A stretch of DNA of 64,000 bases from Sporolactobacillus laevolacticus DSM 442 (GTDB lineage: Bacteria > Bacillota > Bacilli > Bacillales > Sporolactobacillaceae), in contig NZ_AWTC01000014.1 of NCBI RefSeq assembly GCF_000497245.1, forward strand, positions 20,558-84,557, given 5' to 3'. Both the position numbers and the translations under genes were made by a program. Below are positions 1 through 7,832 of the stretch, in pieces. The notes under the pieces were generated by a model that saw only the letters and a list, made by a program, of their open reading frames with translations, was not told the DNA's origin and searched no databases. Position 1 is the stretch's first letter, and each line of letters begins with the position of its first letter.

Positions 1-93
1 GCTGCGATTATTGTGCCGAAAAGTGCAATTGGAAGTCAAGAAGCAACCATCAAATTAAAGCAAATCATTCCGGAATTTGTTCCGAAAGAATAA
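1..93 (+). CDS. 3' end of an unidentified CDS
   Basis: The first 30 codons read in frame 1 to a TAA at 91-93 and end in EFVPKE. The gene starts outside the window. The fragment is too short to assign a family. It is followed by about 100 nt before the next gene. Confidence 0.5.
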   Translation, partial: AAIIVPKSAIGSQEATIKLKQIIPEFVPKE

Positions 94-193
94 ATAGGGT
101 TAACGAAACATTCAGGCATTAATGCGTAAAATTTTTGCCTGTTTATCCACAAAGATTTTGGAATGATGGAATGAATCTCGAGGAGGAATTTTG

Positions 194-598
194 TTGAAAA
201 GAACTGGTGAAATTGCTTTAACAATCATTGGTGGATGTATTAATATCCTGGGTTTGCTTTTAGGTGTTCGTTTGAAAACTATTGACTATGCAGCTTTTAA
301 ATCACAATTACAAGCTGCTGGCGCAGAACAGAATTTAAGCAGTAAGGATATCAACCAGATCATCAACTATGCTCAGACGGCAGGAAGCGTCATCACCGTT
401 TTCACGATCATCATTCTTGTGCTTACTGGAGTCGGTCTGTTTTTATTGTTGAGAACGAAAAGAGCTAAGACAGCTGGAACGCTTATTCTTATTGCTGGTG
501 TACTGAGCCTTCCTGAGTTGCTTGTCCCAGGCATTTTACTGATTATCGCCGGAATCATGGCACTCGTAAGAAAACCGAAAGTTGAATTTACTGAGTAA
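194..598 (+). CDS. DUF4064-type small membrane protein
   Basis: This is a protein of about 134 aa with hydrophobic segments at roughly residues 8-26, 60-84 and 92-120, in the arrangement of DUF4064 membrane proteins. No function is known for the family. Two consecutive TTG codons could start it (191 and 194). The AGGAGG at 181-186 is 7 nt from the second and only 4 nt from the first, so 194 is preferred. A rho-independent terminator follows directly, so it is probably transcribed alone or as the last gene of the upstream unit. Confidence 0.7.
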   Translation: MKRTGEIALTIIGGCINILGLLLGVRLKTIDYAAFKSQLQAAGAEQNLSSKDINQIINYAQTAGSVITVFTIIILVLTGVGLFLLLRTKRAKTAGTLILIAGVLSLPELLVPGILLIIAGIMALVRKPKVEFTE

Positions 599-605
599 TT
601 GCCCA

Positions 606-636
606 AAGCCTCTCGCTCAAGGAGAGGTTTTTATTT
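606..636 (+). terminator. Rho-independent terminator
   Basis: The stem AGCCTCTC / GGAGAGG is followed by a T-rich run, just after the DUF4064 gene. Confidence 0.75.
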
Positions 637-687
637 TTATTCAAGTTACAAAATAAAATATATGTAACTTGAATATTGTATTGATTC

Positions 688-807
688 ATGAGAAGGTTTG
701 GAAAAGTCGATATTCTCGTGAACAATGCCGGAATAATGATCACCAAACCGATTGCTGAAGTTACTGAAGAAGACTTTGAACGATTATTTGCGGTTAACGT
801 CATATGA
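688..807 (+). pseudogene. Remnant of a short-chain dehydrogenase/reductase
   Basis: An ATG at 688 opens a 39-codon frame ending in TGA at 805-807. Its translation contains VDILVNNAGI and a following EEDFERLFAVNV stretch. These match the NNAG motif and the next helix of classical SDR enzymes. The N-terminal TGxxxGIG cofactor loop and the YxxxK catalytic residues are absent, and the frame stops straight into a terminator hairpin. This is a decayed internal fragment and not a functional gene. No ribosome-binding site is evident. Confidence 0.75.
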
Positions 808-811
808 ACAG

Positions 812-858
812 AAAGGACCGGCATGATTCTGAAAGATGATCATGCCGGTCCTTTGTAT
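812..858 (+). terminator. Strong bidirectional terminator
   Basis: A perfect 16-bp stem (812-827 with 839-854, AAAGGACCGGCATGAT and its complement) has an 11-nt loop and A/T tracts on both sides. It sits between the SDR remnant and the 3' end of the minus-strand HxlR gene, and probably serves that gene. Confidence 0.85.
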
Positions 859-1218
859 TTAATGATTAAGCACACTGTCTTCAAGATAATCTTTCGTGTC
901 CCCGTATTTCTTTATTATATGTTTTTCACCCCATAGACAAAGTGAAGAGAGGATTTCACTCAGTGTGTCTCCATATTCACTAAGCTCGTATTCAACTTTT
1001 GGAGGAACCTGATTATATACAATTCGATTGATGATTCCGTCATGTTCCAGTTCGCGCAATTGCTGGGTCAGCATCTTCTGTGTGATGTTCGGAATCAGTC
1101 TTTTTAATTCACCAGTTCTTTTTTTACCATGAATCAGGTGGCATAAGATCACAGGTTTCCATTTTCCTCCGATCACTTCAAGTGTTGCTTCGACTGAAAT
1201 GTTATATTTTTTCATCAT
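859..1218 (-). CDS. HxlR-family winged-helix regulator
   Basis: The 119-aa protein has the compact winged-helix layout of HxlR/MarR-like regulators, with GGKWKPVILCHLIHGKKRTGEL near residues 17-38 and QKMLTQQLRELEHDGIINR near 46-65. In Bacillus these regulators often sense reactive electrophiles or oxidants and control a divergent gene. Here the divergent neighbour is an MFS exporter, and an inverted repeat lies in the shared promoter region. An AAGGAG precedes the ATG at 1218. The specific ligand is unknown. One cysteine (C26) lies in the recognition region, but a redox role is only a guess. Confidence 0.85.
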   Translation of the reverse strand: MMKKYNISVEATLEVIGGKWKPVILCHLIHGKKRTGELKRLIPNITQKMLTQQLRELEHDGIINRIVYNQVPPKVEYELSEYGDTLSEILSSLCLWGEKHIIKKYGDTKDYLEDSVLNH

Positions 1219-1231
1219 GCCGAATCTCCTT

Positions 1232-1251
1232 TAGGTACTTTTTGGTGCCTA
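1232..1251. promoter_or_regulatory. Putative HxlR operator
   Basis: TAGGTAC-N6-GTGCCTA forms an imperfect 20-bp inverted repeat between the HxlR gene and the divergent MFS gene. The spacing and location resemble HxlR-family operators. Assignment to this regulator is inference. Confidence 0.5.
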
Positions 1252-1349
1252 CAGCACTGAAAAGTGCGTACTTGTTGCGATGTCACGCACCATTCATAAT
1301 AGCACGTGCAGGCAAATTTGAACATAACCTTATGAAAGGAGTCATACTA

Positions 1350-2561
1350 TTGACATCAAAAAGAAGTTTGTTTTCATTAATATCATTGGCAATTAGTGCC
1401 TTTGCCATAGGAACGACTGAATTTATCAGCGTAGGCCTTCTACCGTTAATCATGAATGAGTTCCATGTCTCCTATTCACTGGCTGGATTGACGGTTACCT
1501 TATATGCGCTTGGTGTTACTATTGGGGCACCGGTTCTGACGTCTCTAACTGTAAAAATACCAAAAAAGGTATTGTTGATTTTAATCATGGTTGTTTTCAT
1601 CATCGGTAATTCACTTGCGGTTGGTGCTGTAAGCATCACAATGCTTCTCATTGCAAGAATCATTTCCTCTTTCTCACATGGCGTGTTTATGTCGATTGGA
1701 TCGATGATTGCCGCCGATGTTGTTGCACCGAATAAACGGGCAAGCGCGATTGCGATCATGTTTACAGGTGTCACATTGGCTACAGTAACGGGTGTCCCAA
1801 TTGGAACATTCATCGGACAGACTTTTGGCTGGAGAGCAGCTTTTATCATTATTGTTGCGATCGGGCTTCTCGCGTTGATCGCAAATATTTTGCTTGTCCC
1901 GTCAAATCTGAAGAAATCCCCAAATATGAAATTCAGGGATCAGTTTAAATTGATCAAAACCGGACCTCTGTTACTCGTATTTGCGATCACAGCGCTTGGT
2001 TACGGAGGAACATTCGTTGTATTCACCTACCTATCACCTCTTTTGGAGAAGGTCACAGGATTCTCGCCAAGTTCAGTTGCTCTCATTCTATTTATTTATG
2101 GCGTTGCGATTGCGGTTGGAAATACTTTTGGCGGCAGAGTATCGAATAATAATCCGATGAAAGCTTTAATCTATATGTTTCTTTTTCAGTCGGCAGCGAT
2201 CTTTCTTCTGTTGTTTACGGCTCCGTCGAAAATTTTAGGCGTTCTAACAGTTATGCTTATGGGCCTGTTCGCTTTTATGAATGTGCCCGGACTGCAACTT
2301 TACGCTGTTGTCCTGGCTGAACGGCTTGTTCCTGAAGGTGTGGACGTTGCTTCAGCGGTAAACATATCCGCTTTTAACGGTGGAATTGCACTTGGTTCCT
2401 TGATCGGCGGCCAGGTTGTCTCTCATCTTGGTTTGATCAACACAACGTGGATCGGTGCATTAATGGTTCTGGTCGCAGCCTTCATGAGTATGTGGAGTTA
2501 CGCATTAGAAAGTAAATCCATGGCAAAGCAAGAAGCTTTACTGACTGATGGGAATGCGTAA
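1350..2561 (+). CDS. MFS drug/metabolite exporter (DHA1, AraJ/YdhP-like)
   Basis: The 403-aa protein has about 12 hydrophobic segments. Its N-terminus (AISAFAIGTTEFISVGLLP) is the signature of the AraJ/YdhP/chloramphenicol-resistance branch of the DHA1 family. These are proton-driven exporters of sugars, drugs or small metabolites across the cytoplasmic membrane. The TTG at 1350 is chosen because AAAGGAG (about 1335-1341) stands 8 nt upstream. A frame open to 1182 merely overlaps the regulator's start. It is divergent from the HxlR gene and probably controlled by it. It ends at a strong terminator. The substrate cannot be read from sequence. Confidence 0.85.
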   Translation: MTSKRSLFSLISLAISAFAIGTTEFISVGLLPLIMNEFHVSYSLAGLTVTLYALGVTIGAPVLTSLTVKIPKKVLLILIMVVFIIGNSLAVGAVSITMLLIARIISSFSHGVFMSIGSMIAADVVAPNKRASAIAIMFTGVTLATVTGVPIGTFIGQTFGWRAAFIIIVAIGLLALIANILLVPSNLKKSPNMKFRDQFKLIKTGPLLLVFAITALGYGGTFVVFTYLSPLLEKVTGFSPSSVALILFIYGVAIAVGNTFGGRVSNNNPMKALIYMFLFQSAAIFLLLFTAPSKILGVLTVMLMGLFAFMNVPGLQLYAVVLAERLVPEGVDVASAVNISAFNGGIALGSLIGGQVVSHLGLINTTWIGALMVLVAAFMSMWSYALESKSMAKQEALLTDGNA

Positions 2562-2581
2562 TGTATATCGATCTCTTTAAG

Positions 2582-2624
2582 AAACCCCGAACGAGGTATT
2601 TAGTCCTCTAATTCGGGGTTTTAT
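2582..2624 (+). terminator. Rho-independent terminator
   Basis: AAACCCCGAA pairs with TTCGGGGTTTT after the MFS gene. Confidence 0.85.
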
Positions 2625-2679
2625 TTGTTGAAATGGGCAAGGCTACGTAACTTTACGGCTGATTTTTTTATTTCTAAAA

Positions 2680-3432
2680 TTATCTTCCAAACAACCATCC
2701 ACCATTAACATTTAGAATTTCACCATTGATAAAGGATGCATCTGGCGAGGCTAAGTACCAAACGGCTGAAGCTATATCATCAGGCTTTCCAGCACGGCCA
2801 ACAGGAATTTGTGTTACAGTACGATTTACTCGTTCGTCTGTTAATTGACCATTAAAAAAATTCGTTTCGGTAATGAGTCCAGGTGCAATAGCGTTTACTG
2901 TAATGCCGTCTATGCTTAACTCACGTGCGGATGCAAAGGTAAGTCCATGCAGACCTGACTTTGATGCTGCGTAAGCGAGTCCTCCTGCGCTGCTTCCTCC
3001 GGTGAATGCACCGATTGAACTGATATTAATAATTCGACCACTCGGACGTTTTAAAAATGGAGCAACAGCCATGGTCATTAAAAATGCTCCTTTTAAGTTG
3101 GCGTCGTTCACTTCGTTCCACACAGATTCTGCTTCGAGTAAAGGCGTTTGAGTTGTTATTGCTTTACCGGATCCCGCATTATTAACAAGAATATCAATTG
3201 ATCCAGTACGTTCAACAACTGAATTAATAGCCAGTTCAACATCAGGCCGATTACCGACATCTGCCTGTATCCAATGAACATTATTTTCTAATCTGAACGC
3301 TGCTTCCTTCAGTGCAATTTGTTTTCTTCCTAATATTGTTACATCTACTTGATTTTCAACCATCTTTTTTGCTATTGCATAACCAATTCCGCTACTGCCT
3401 CCTGTGATGATAGCCACACGCTTCTTTTTCAT
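2680..3432 (-). CDS. SDR-family oxidoreductase (FabG-like)
   Basis: This 250-aa classical short-chain dehydrogenase carries the NAD(P)-binding loop TGGSSGIGYAIA near residues 11-22, LVNNAG near 82-87, the catalytic serine in INISSIGAF and YAASKSG with the Tyr-Lys pair near 154-158. It likely reduces or oxidises a small carbonyl/alcohol with NAD(P)H in the cytosol. The substrate is unknown. GAGGTGG precedes the ATG. It is divergent from a LysR regulator, the usual arrangement for a controlled catabolic enzyme. That regulator carries a frameshift. Confidence 0.9.
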   Translation of the reverse strand: MKKKRVAIITGGSSGIGYAIAKKMVENQVDVTILGRKQIALKEAAFRLENNVHWIQADVGNRPDVELAINSVVERTGSIDILVNNAGSGKAITTQTPLLEAESVWNEVNDANLKGAFLMTMAVAPFLKRPSGRIINISSIGAFTGGSSAGGLAYAASKSGLHGLTFASARELSIDGITVNAIAPGLITETNFFNGQLTDERVNRTVTQIPVGRAGKPDDIASAVWYLASPDASFINGEILNVNGGWLFGR

Positions 3433-3552
3433 AATTTAACCACCTCGTAATGTGATAATTATTGACTTTAATTGTATGATTAAGTGATAAATAAGTGAAA
3501 TATATATGTTTTATTATATTAATAAGTTATTTGTATTAAAGGAGTGTGAAAA

Positions 3553-4442
3553 ATGGAACTGAGACAAGTCAGGTATTTTGTTGCTGTAGCTGAAGAGTGT
3601 CATTTTGGGCGTGCTGCTCTGAGAATGGGCATTGCCCAGCCGGCACTCAGTCAACAAATTAAGCAACTCGAACAAGAATAGGTGGAGAACTTTTCACTCG
3701 AACGAAGCGCCACGTTTCAATCACTGATGCTGGAAAAGTTTTTTTTACTGAGGCGAAGCTACTTTTAGCACAAGCTGATCATGCGAAAAAAGCAGTAGAA
3801 AATGCGTTTTCAGGAACTGTTGGAGAATTGGTACTTGGGTTTGTTGAATCTGCAACATGGGCTATTCTTCCGCGAACACTAGCGATCTACCGTAAGCTAT
3901 ATCCTGATGTTAAAATTTCGTTACAGCCACTTCATACAGTAAACCAAATCAATGCTATTCGGGATGGAAAAATTGATATTGGGATATTAGGAAAACCTGT
4001 AGATGACTCAGCATTGTCTGTTTATACCTTAAGAAAAGAATGCTATCTGGTCGCTTTACCGGGAGACCATCCTTTGGTTTCGAAAGTCAAAATTCATATA
4101 AAGGATCTTGCTCAGGAATCATTTGTGACAACGCTTAGAGCAGTTGGCGCTCCTTATTATGATTCGATGATTAAGGTTTGTATGGATGAAAATTTCAGCC
4201 CATCAATCATTCAAACAGCTACAGATATGCAAACTGTTTTAGCACTTGTTTCCTCAGGTATGGGCATCGCGTTGATCAATGAATCAGCAAGACACATACG
4301 AGATGATGTGGTGTACAAACCCTTATTTGGGGCGAATCAAATAGCCTACCAGATGTCTTTTGCATGGCGAACAGGGAATGAGTCTCATGTTATCAAAAAC
4401 TTTTTGAACGTTATTCAACGACTTTATTTAAGATCGATTTGA
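3553..4442 (+). pseudogene. LysR-family regulator with a frameshift
   Basis: An ATG at 3553 after AAAGGAG starts [15 protein letters not shown], a typical LysR helix-turn-helix. The frame stops at TAG 3679-3681. Inserting one base just before 3679 restores LGGELF and the rest of a full LysR protein of about 296 aa, with the effector-binding domain (SATWAILPRTLAIYRKLYPD) running to 4442 in the next frame. So there is a single-base deletion relative to relatives. It could be a true pseudogene or a sequencing error. The intact gene would sit divergently from, and probably regulate, the SDR gene. Confidence 0.85.
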
Positions 4443-4491
4443 TCCCATGTACTGATCAGTTTCTATTCGTTTATCAAAAACTTTTTCATGC

Positions 4492-4520
4492 TTGACAAAG
4501 GATGGGATCCATTATAAAAT
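4492..4520 (+). promoter_or_regulatory. Sigma-A promoter of the mhq fusion gene
   Basis: TTGACA (4492-4497) and TAAAAT (4515-4520) are separated by 17 nt. The MhqR operator begins immediately after the -10 box. Confidence 0.75.
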
Positions 4521-4538
4521 TATCTCGAATTCGAGATA
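4521..4538. promoter_or_regulatory. MhqR operator, perfect palindrome
   Basis: TATCTCGAATTCGAGATA is a perfect 18-bp palindrome. It matches the operator known for the B. subtilis quinone-sensing repressor MhqR. It covers the expected transcription start, so bound repressor would block initiation. Confidence 0.88.
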
Positions 4539-4567
4539 TTATTTTCAAAAATGAGGTGGTGGTAAAA

Positions 4568-6418
4568 ATGACTTATCGTTACATTTTTAAGGAAGGTAAA
4601 TCCTTGAACGAGCCCGTATTTGTATTGCTGCATGGTACTGGGGGGGATGAATACTCTTTGCTGCCGCTTATGGAGATGATCGCTCCTGATTCTGCTGTCC
4701 TTAGCCTACGCGGTAATCGAATTGAAAACGGCATGAATCGTTTTTTTAATCGCTATCCAGATGGCCGAATTGATGTGGCGGATATGATTGAAGAAACGGA
4801 AACCTTGCATCAATTCTTAAATGATTTTGGCAAAGACCATGGATTCAATGAGCGAACAATTATTGCATTGGGCTACTCGAATGGTGCCAATATGATCATT
4901 AGCCATTTTTATCATTCGAACCCCGTATTCAATGGTGCTCTTTTATTCCATGGAATGGATTATCGCTCAACTGATCAATTACCGGACTTAAAAGGCGTGT
5001 CTATTTTTGCAGCCGCCGGTTTAAACGACCCGTTGGTTTCACAGCAAGCAACTAGAGAGATGATCGCAAAATTTCAAGCGAGTGGTGCAGACGTTCAGGA
5101 TTACTGGTCAACTTCCGGTCATCAATTGACAGAAGATGAAATCTTAGCAGCACAAAAATGGGTCAAATCTATTGATGACGGACAAAATCAAATGAAAAAT
5201 CTGTTAAAAGAAATCAATCGTTTAGCTCGTTTGTCAAGAGAAAGGGTGCTGACACAAAAAGAACTTGATATGCAGCGTGAATTACGAGAACAATATCTGA
5301 GCATCTTTCGTGGCAGTCTCAAACACCATTTATTGAATATGAAATTAATTGACGAAAAAGGTAATGACGTGACGCCACATAAAGTTAAAGTGATCCAGAG
5401 CAATTTGGATAAAGAAAAGGATGAGCAATTGGTTAGTAAGTTATTAAATAAGATGAAGGAGGTTGAACCGATGAACGAGTTGTTAGGAATTCATCACGTT
5501 TCAATGGTCACCAGTGACGCCAAGAAGAATGTTGCATTTTATACAAAAGTATTGGGTATGAGGATGGTTAAAAAAACAGTTAATCAGGATGATGTGTCTG
5601 TTTATCATTTGTTCTACGCTGATCAAAAAGGAAGTCCAGGAACAGATCTGACTTTCTTTGAGTTTCCAGGTACAATGGCAACGAAAAAAGGAACAAACTC
5701 CATTTCACGTGTCTCTCTGCGTGTACCAAGTGATCGGTCACTAGATTTCTGGATCAATCGTTTTGATGAGCTGGGTGTGACCCATGATGAAATAGGTACA
5801 TTGTTCGGGCATAAAGTGCTTGAATTTGAAGATTTCGATGGAACACCGATGCGTTTGGTTTCGGATGAAAAAAACAAGGGTGTATCAGGCGGAACCCCTT
5901 GGGAAAAAGGACCGATTCCGATCGAACACGCCATCTATGGATTAGGTCCGGTTACGCTCACCGTATCACGACTTGCGTTAATTCGTACCTTTTTGAATAA
6001 TGTCCTTCATTTCAGAGAAGTCGCTCAAGAGGGAGATCTTATTCTGTTTGAAGTAGGGGAAGGAGGACACGGTGCACAAGTGATTGTTCAGGAAGATGCG
6101 TCTCATTCACCAGAAAGACCAGGCTACGGTAGTGTGCATCATGTTGCTTTTCGGGTGGCGGATCGTGAAGCCCTTAATGAATGGATTAATATTATGAATC
6201 AAACGGGGCTGCCGAACTCTGGTTTTGTTGATCGTTTCTATTTCCAATCTCTTTACGTTCGTGAGTATAACCACATCCTGTTTGAACTTGCAACGGATGG
6301 CCCAGGCTTTGCAACCGATGAAGATGAGGATGTACTCGGACAAAGATTGTCTCTGCCGCCATTTCTGGAAGGAAAACGTGCGTTTATAGAGGAACAGCTA
6401 GAACCGTTAGATCTTTAA
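4568..6418 (+). CDS. MhqD-like hydrolase / DUF896 / MhqO-like dioxygenase fusion
   Basis: A single 616-aa frame joins three modules that are normally separate proteins. Residues 1-205 are an alpha/beta hydrolase of the phospholipase/carboxylesterase MhqD type, with nucleophile Ser104 in GYSNG, Asp154 and His185. Residues about 209-275 are a DUF896 (YnzC/YozA-like) helical module. Residues about 302-616 are a double glyoxalase-fold ring-cleaving dioxygenase like MhqO/MhqA, opening LLGIHHVSMVTSD. In B. subtilis the mhq enzymes detoxify quinones and are repressed by MhqR. The start is ATG 4568 with GAGGTGG upstream, because the longer frame from 4502 runs through the operator. An internal ATG at 5471 has an AAGGAGG 8 nt upstream, so the dioxygenase may also be made on its own. 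No SD is seen before the DUF896 ATG at 5192. Confidence 0.85.
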   Translation: MTYRYIFKEGKSLNEPVFVLLHGTGGDEYSLLPLMEMIAPDSAVLSLRGNRIENGMNRFFNRYPDGRIDVADMIEETETLHQFLNDFGKDHGFNERTIIALGYSNGANMIISHFYHSNPVFNGALLFHGMDYRSTDQLPDLKGVSIFAAAGLNDPLVSQQATREMIAKFQASGADVQDYWSTSGHQLTEDEILAAQKWVKSIDDGQNQMKNLLKEINRLARLSRERVLTQKELDMQRELREQYLSIFRGSLKHHLLNMKLIDEKGNDVTPHKVKVIQSNLDKEKDEQLVSKLLNKMKEVEPMNELLGIHHVSMVTSDAKKNVAFYTKVLGMRMVKKTVNQDDVSVYHLFYADQKGSPGTDLTFFEFPGTMATKKGTNSISRVSLRVPSDRSLDFWINRFDELGVTHDEIGTLFGHKVLEFEDFDGTPMRLVSDEKNKGVSGGTPWEKGPIPIEHAIYGLGPVTLTVSRLALIRTFLNNVLHFREVAQEGDLILFEVGEGGHGAQVIVQEDASHSPERPGYGSVHHVAFRVADREALNEWINIMNQTGLPNSGFVDRFYFQSLYVREYNHILFELATDGPGFATDEDEDVLGQRLSLPPFLEGKRAFIEEQLEPLDL

Positions 6419-6475
6419 ATGGAAGGCTATGTTCAAATATAACGTTGTTTTTTTATCATAATGCCGCCTGAATGT

Positions 6476-6577
6476 GAGACGCCTGTGGATCGTTCCTGTG
6501 GATCGCGATCCAGGCAAACCCCGCAGATAAATGTCATATCCGAGGAGGCTCCCGGATCGCCGGCGGTAAGCGAGCAC
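6476..6577. repeat. Dispersed intergenic repeat, copy 1
   Basis: This shares GAGACGCCTG, ACCCCGCAG, GAGGAGGCT and AAGCGAGCA blocks, in the same order and spacing, with 21906-21995. It resembles the GC-rich REP-like repeats scattered between genes in many Bacillus genomes. No ORF is evident. Confidence 0.7.
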
Positions 6578-6660
6578 GTGCAGTGACGGCTAATAAGCGG
6601 TAAAAAAATCAACATCAAACGTTAACAAAACCAAACTGGAAAAATAAGTTCTTTGATCAC

Positions 6661-6707
6661 TTGACAACATTAAATAGTCGTTTTATAATTATCTCGAATT
6701 CGAAGTA
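6661..6707 (+). promoter_or_regulatory. mhqR promoter with MhqR operator
   Basis: TTGACA (6661-6666), a 17-nt spacer and TATAAT (6684-6689) form a consensus sigma-A promoter. It is followed at once by TATCTCGAATTCGAAGTA (6690-6707). The left half is identical to the perfect operator at 4521 and the right half is degenerate. Autoregulation of mhqR is the likely meaning. Confidence 0.8.
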
Positions 6708-6729
6708 AATGGATGAAGGGTGAACCATC

Positions 6730-7200
6730 ATGACGCTGAAACCGCAGGAAAGCATGACTGATGAAAAGGATATTTCTTTGAAACTGCTCGTTGTGCTGAC
6801 ACGTGCTGCCCAGTCAATTCGTAAAGGAATTGAAGAGGATATCAGACATTACGGATTGAATCAAACGGAATTCGGCGTTCTTGAACTGCTCTACCATAAA
6901 GGAGATCAGCCGATTCAGAAAATTGGCGGGAAGATTTTAATCGCGAGCAGCAGCACAACTTATGTGATTGATCAGCTAGAAAAGAAAAAACTGCTTAAAC
7001 GAAAACCTTGTCCCAGTGATCGCCGTGTAACCTATGCATCGCTGACCAAAGAAGGTCAGGAGTTGATGGATAAAATCTTTCCCGACCATAAGGAAGCTGT
7101 AAACACGCTTCTTGGCGGACTGACTGCTGCAGAGAAGCTAGAGTTGATTGGGCAACTAAAAAAGTTAGGTTTGTTCGCTGCTTCATTAAGCGATCGATAA
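6730..7200 (+). CDS. mhqR: MarR-family repressor MhqR
   Basis: This 156-aa MarR protein has the winged-helix core LNQTEFGVLELLYHKGDQPIQKIGGKILIASSSTTYVIDQLEKKKLL and the wing KRKPCPSDRRVTYASLTKEG. In B. subtilis, MhqR represses the mhq quinone-detoxification genes and is inactivated by catechol and quinones. Three copies of its operator type lie nearby, including its own promoter. The ATG at 6730 follows ATGAAGGGTGAACC. The residue C99-type cysteine in the wing (KPCPSD) might sense electrophiles, which is inference. The placement between two mhq-type genes with matching operators makes the assignment firm. Confidence 0.85.
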   Translation: MTLKPQESMTDEKDISLKLLVVLTRAAQSIRKGIEEDIRHYGLNQTEFGVLELLYHKGDQPIQKIGGKILIASSSTTYVIDQLEKKKLLKRKPCPSDRRVTYASLTKEGQELMDKIFPDHKEAVNTLLGGLTAAEKLELIGQLKKLGLFAASLSDR

Positions 7201-7240
7201 ATGTTTAGTGATTTTGTTAAATTGGTTATTTAATGTCATA

Positions 7241-7258
7241 TATCTCGAATTAATAATA
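7241..7258. promoter_or_regulatory. Degenerate MhqR operator before the DoxX gene
   Basis: TATCTCGAATTAATAATA keeps the full left half of the MhqR palindrome and little of the right half. It lies about 35 nt before the DoxX start codon. Confidence 0.55.
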
Positions 7259-7293
7259 TATGAATTAAAAATAATATTTATGAGGTGATTGAA

Positions 7294-7692
7294 ATGATGG
7301 GTTTAGGTTTATTAATTATTCGTATTGTATTGGGAGTAACTTTTTCCGGGCATGGTACGCAAAAGTTATTCGGCTGGTTTGGCGGACATGGCATTAAAGG
7401 AACCGGTGGCTTCTTTGATTCCATAGGTATTAAACCGGGAATTGCCATGGCGACTATGGCCGGGCTATCAGAACTGGTTGGCGGGGCTCTGTTCGCAATT
7501 GGGCTGTTAACACCGCTTGCCGCTCTTTTGATCACGGGCACAATGGTTATTGCCATTGCGACGGTTCATGGGAAGAATGGGTATTGGGTAACTGAGAACG
7601 GGTTTGAATACAACTTGCTGATCATTGCTGTTGTTGTTGGTGTGGCTTTCATAGGTGCCGGCCAATACTCACTAGATGCCTTAATATTTTAA
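7294..7692 (+). CDS. DoxX-family membrane protein (MhqP-like)
   Basis: The protein is about 132 aa, with four hydrophobic segments and the DoxX signature LLIIRIVLGVTFSGHGTQKLFGWFGG at the N-terminus and LSELVGGALFAIGLLTPLAA in the middle. In B. subtilis the DoxX protein MhqP belongs to the MhqR regulon. Here the operator half-site upstream says the same. GAGGTG (7282-7287) is 6 nt from ATG 7294. A GTG at 7285 overlaps the SD and is rejected. The function of the family in redox or quinone handling is not firmly known. It ends at a strong terminator. Confidence 0.8.
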   Translation: MMGLGLLIIRIVLGVTFSGHGTQKLFGWFGGHGIKGTGGFFDSIGIKPGIAMATMAGLSELVGGALFAIGLLTPLAALLITGTMVIAIATVHGKNGYWVTENGFEYNLLIIAVVVGVAFIGAGQYSLDALIF

Positions 7693-7708
7693 GAAATCGT
7701 ATGAATAG

Positions 7709-7758
7709 AAAAAAGCCTTTCTTGCTCAAATGTACAATGAGCGAGAAAGGCTTTTTTG
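7709..7758 (+). terminator. Rho-independent terminator
   Basis: AAAAAGCCTTTCTTGCTC pairs with GAGCGAGAAAGGCTTTTTT. Confidence 0.85.
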
Positions 7759-7832
7759 TGTTTTGAGAGGTATTGAACAAAATGGAATTCAGATACAAAT
7801 GAAAATCGTGAGCATTATTAGACTGGATTTTA

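Noticed and set aside
4502..4567. Upstream extension of the mhq fusion gene by 22 codons
   Set aside because: It runs through the MhqR operator and -10 box and has no SD. ATG 4568 has GAGGTGG.
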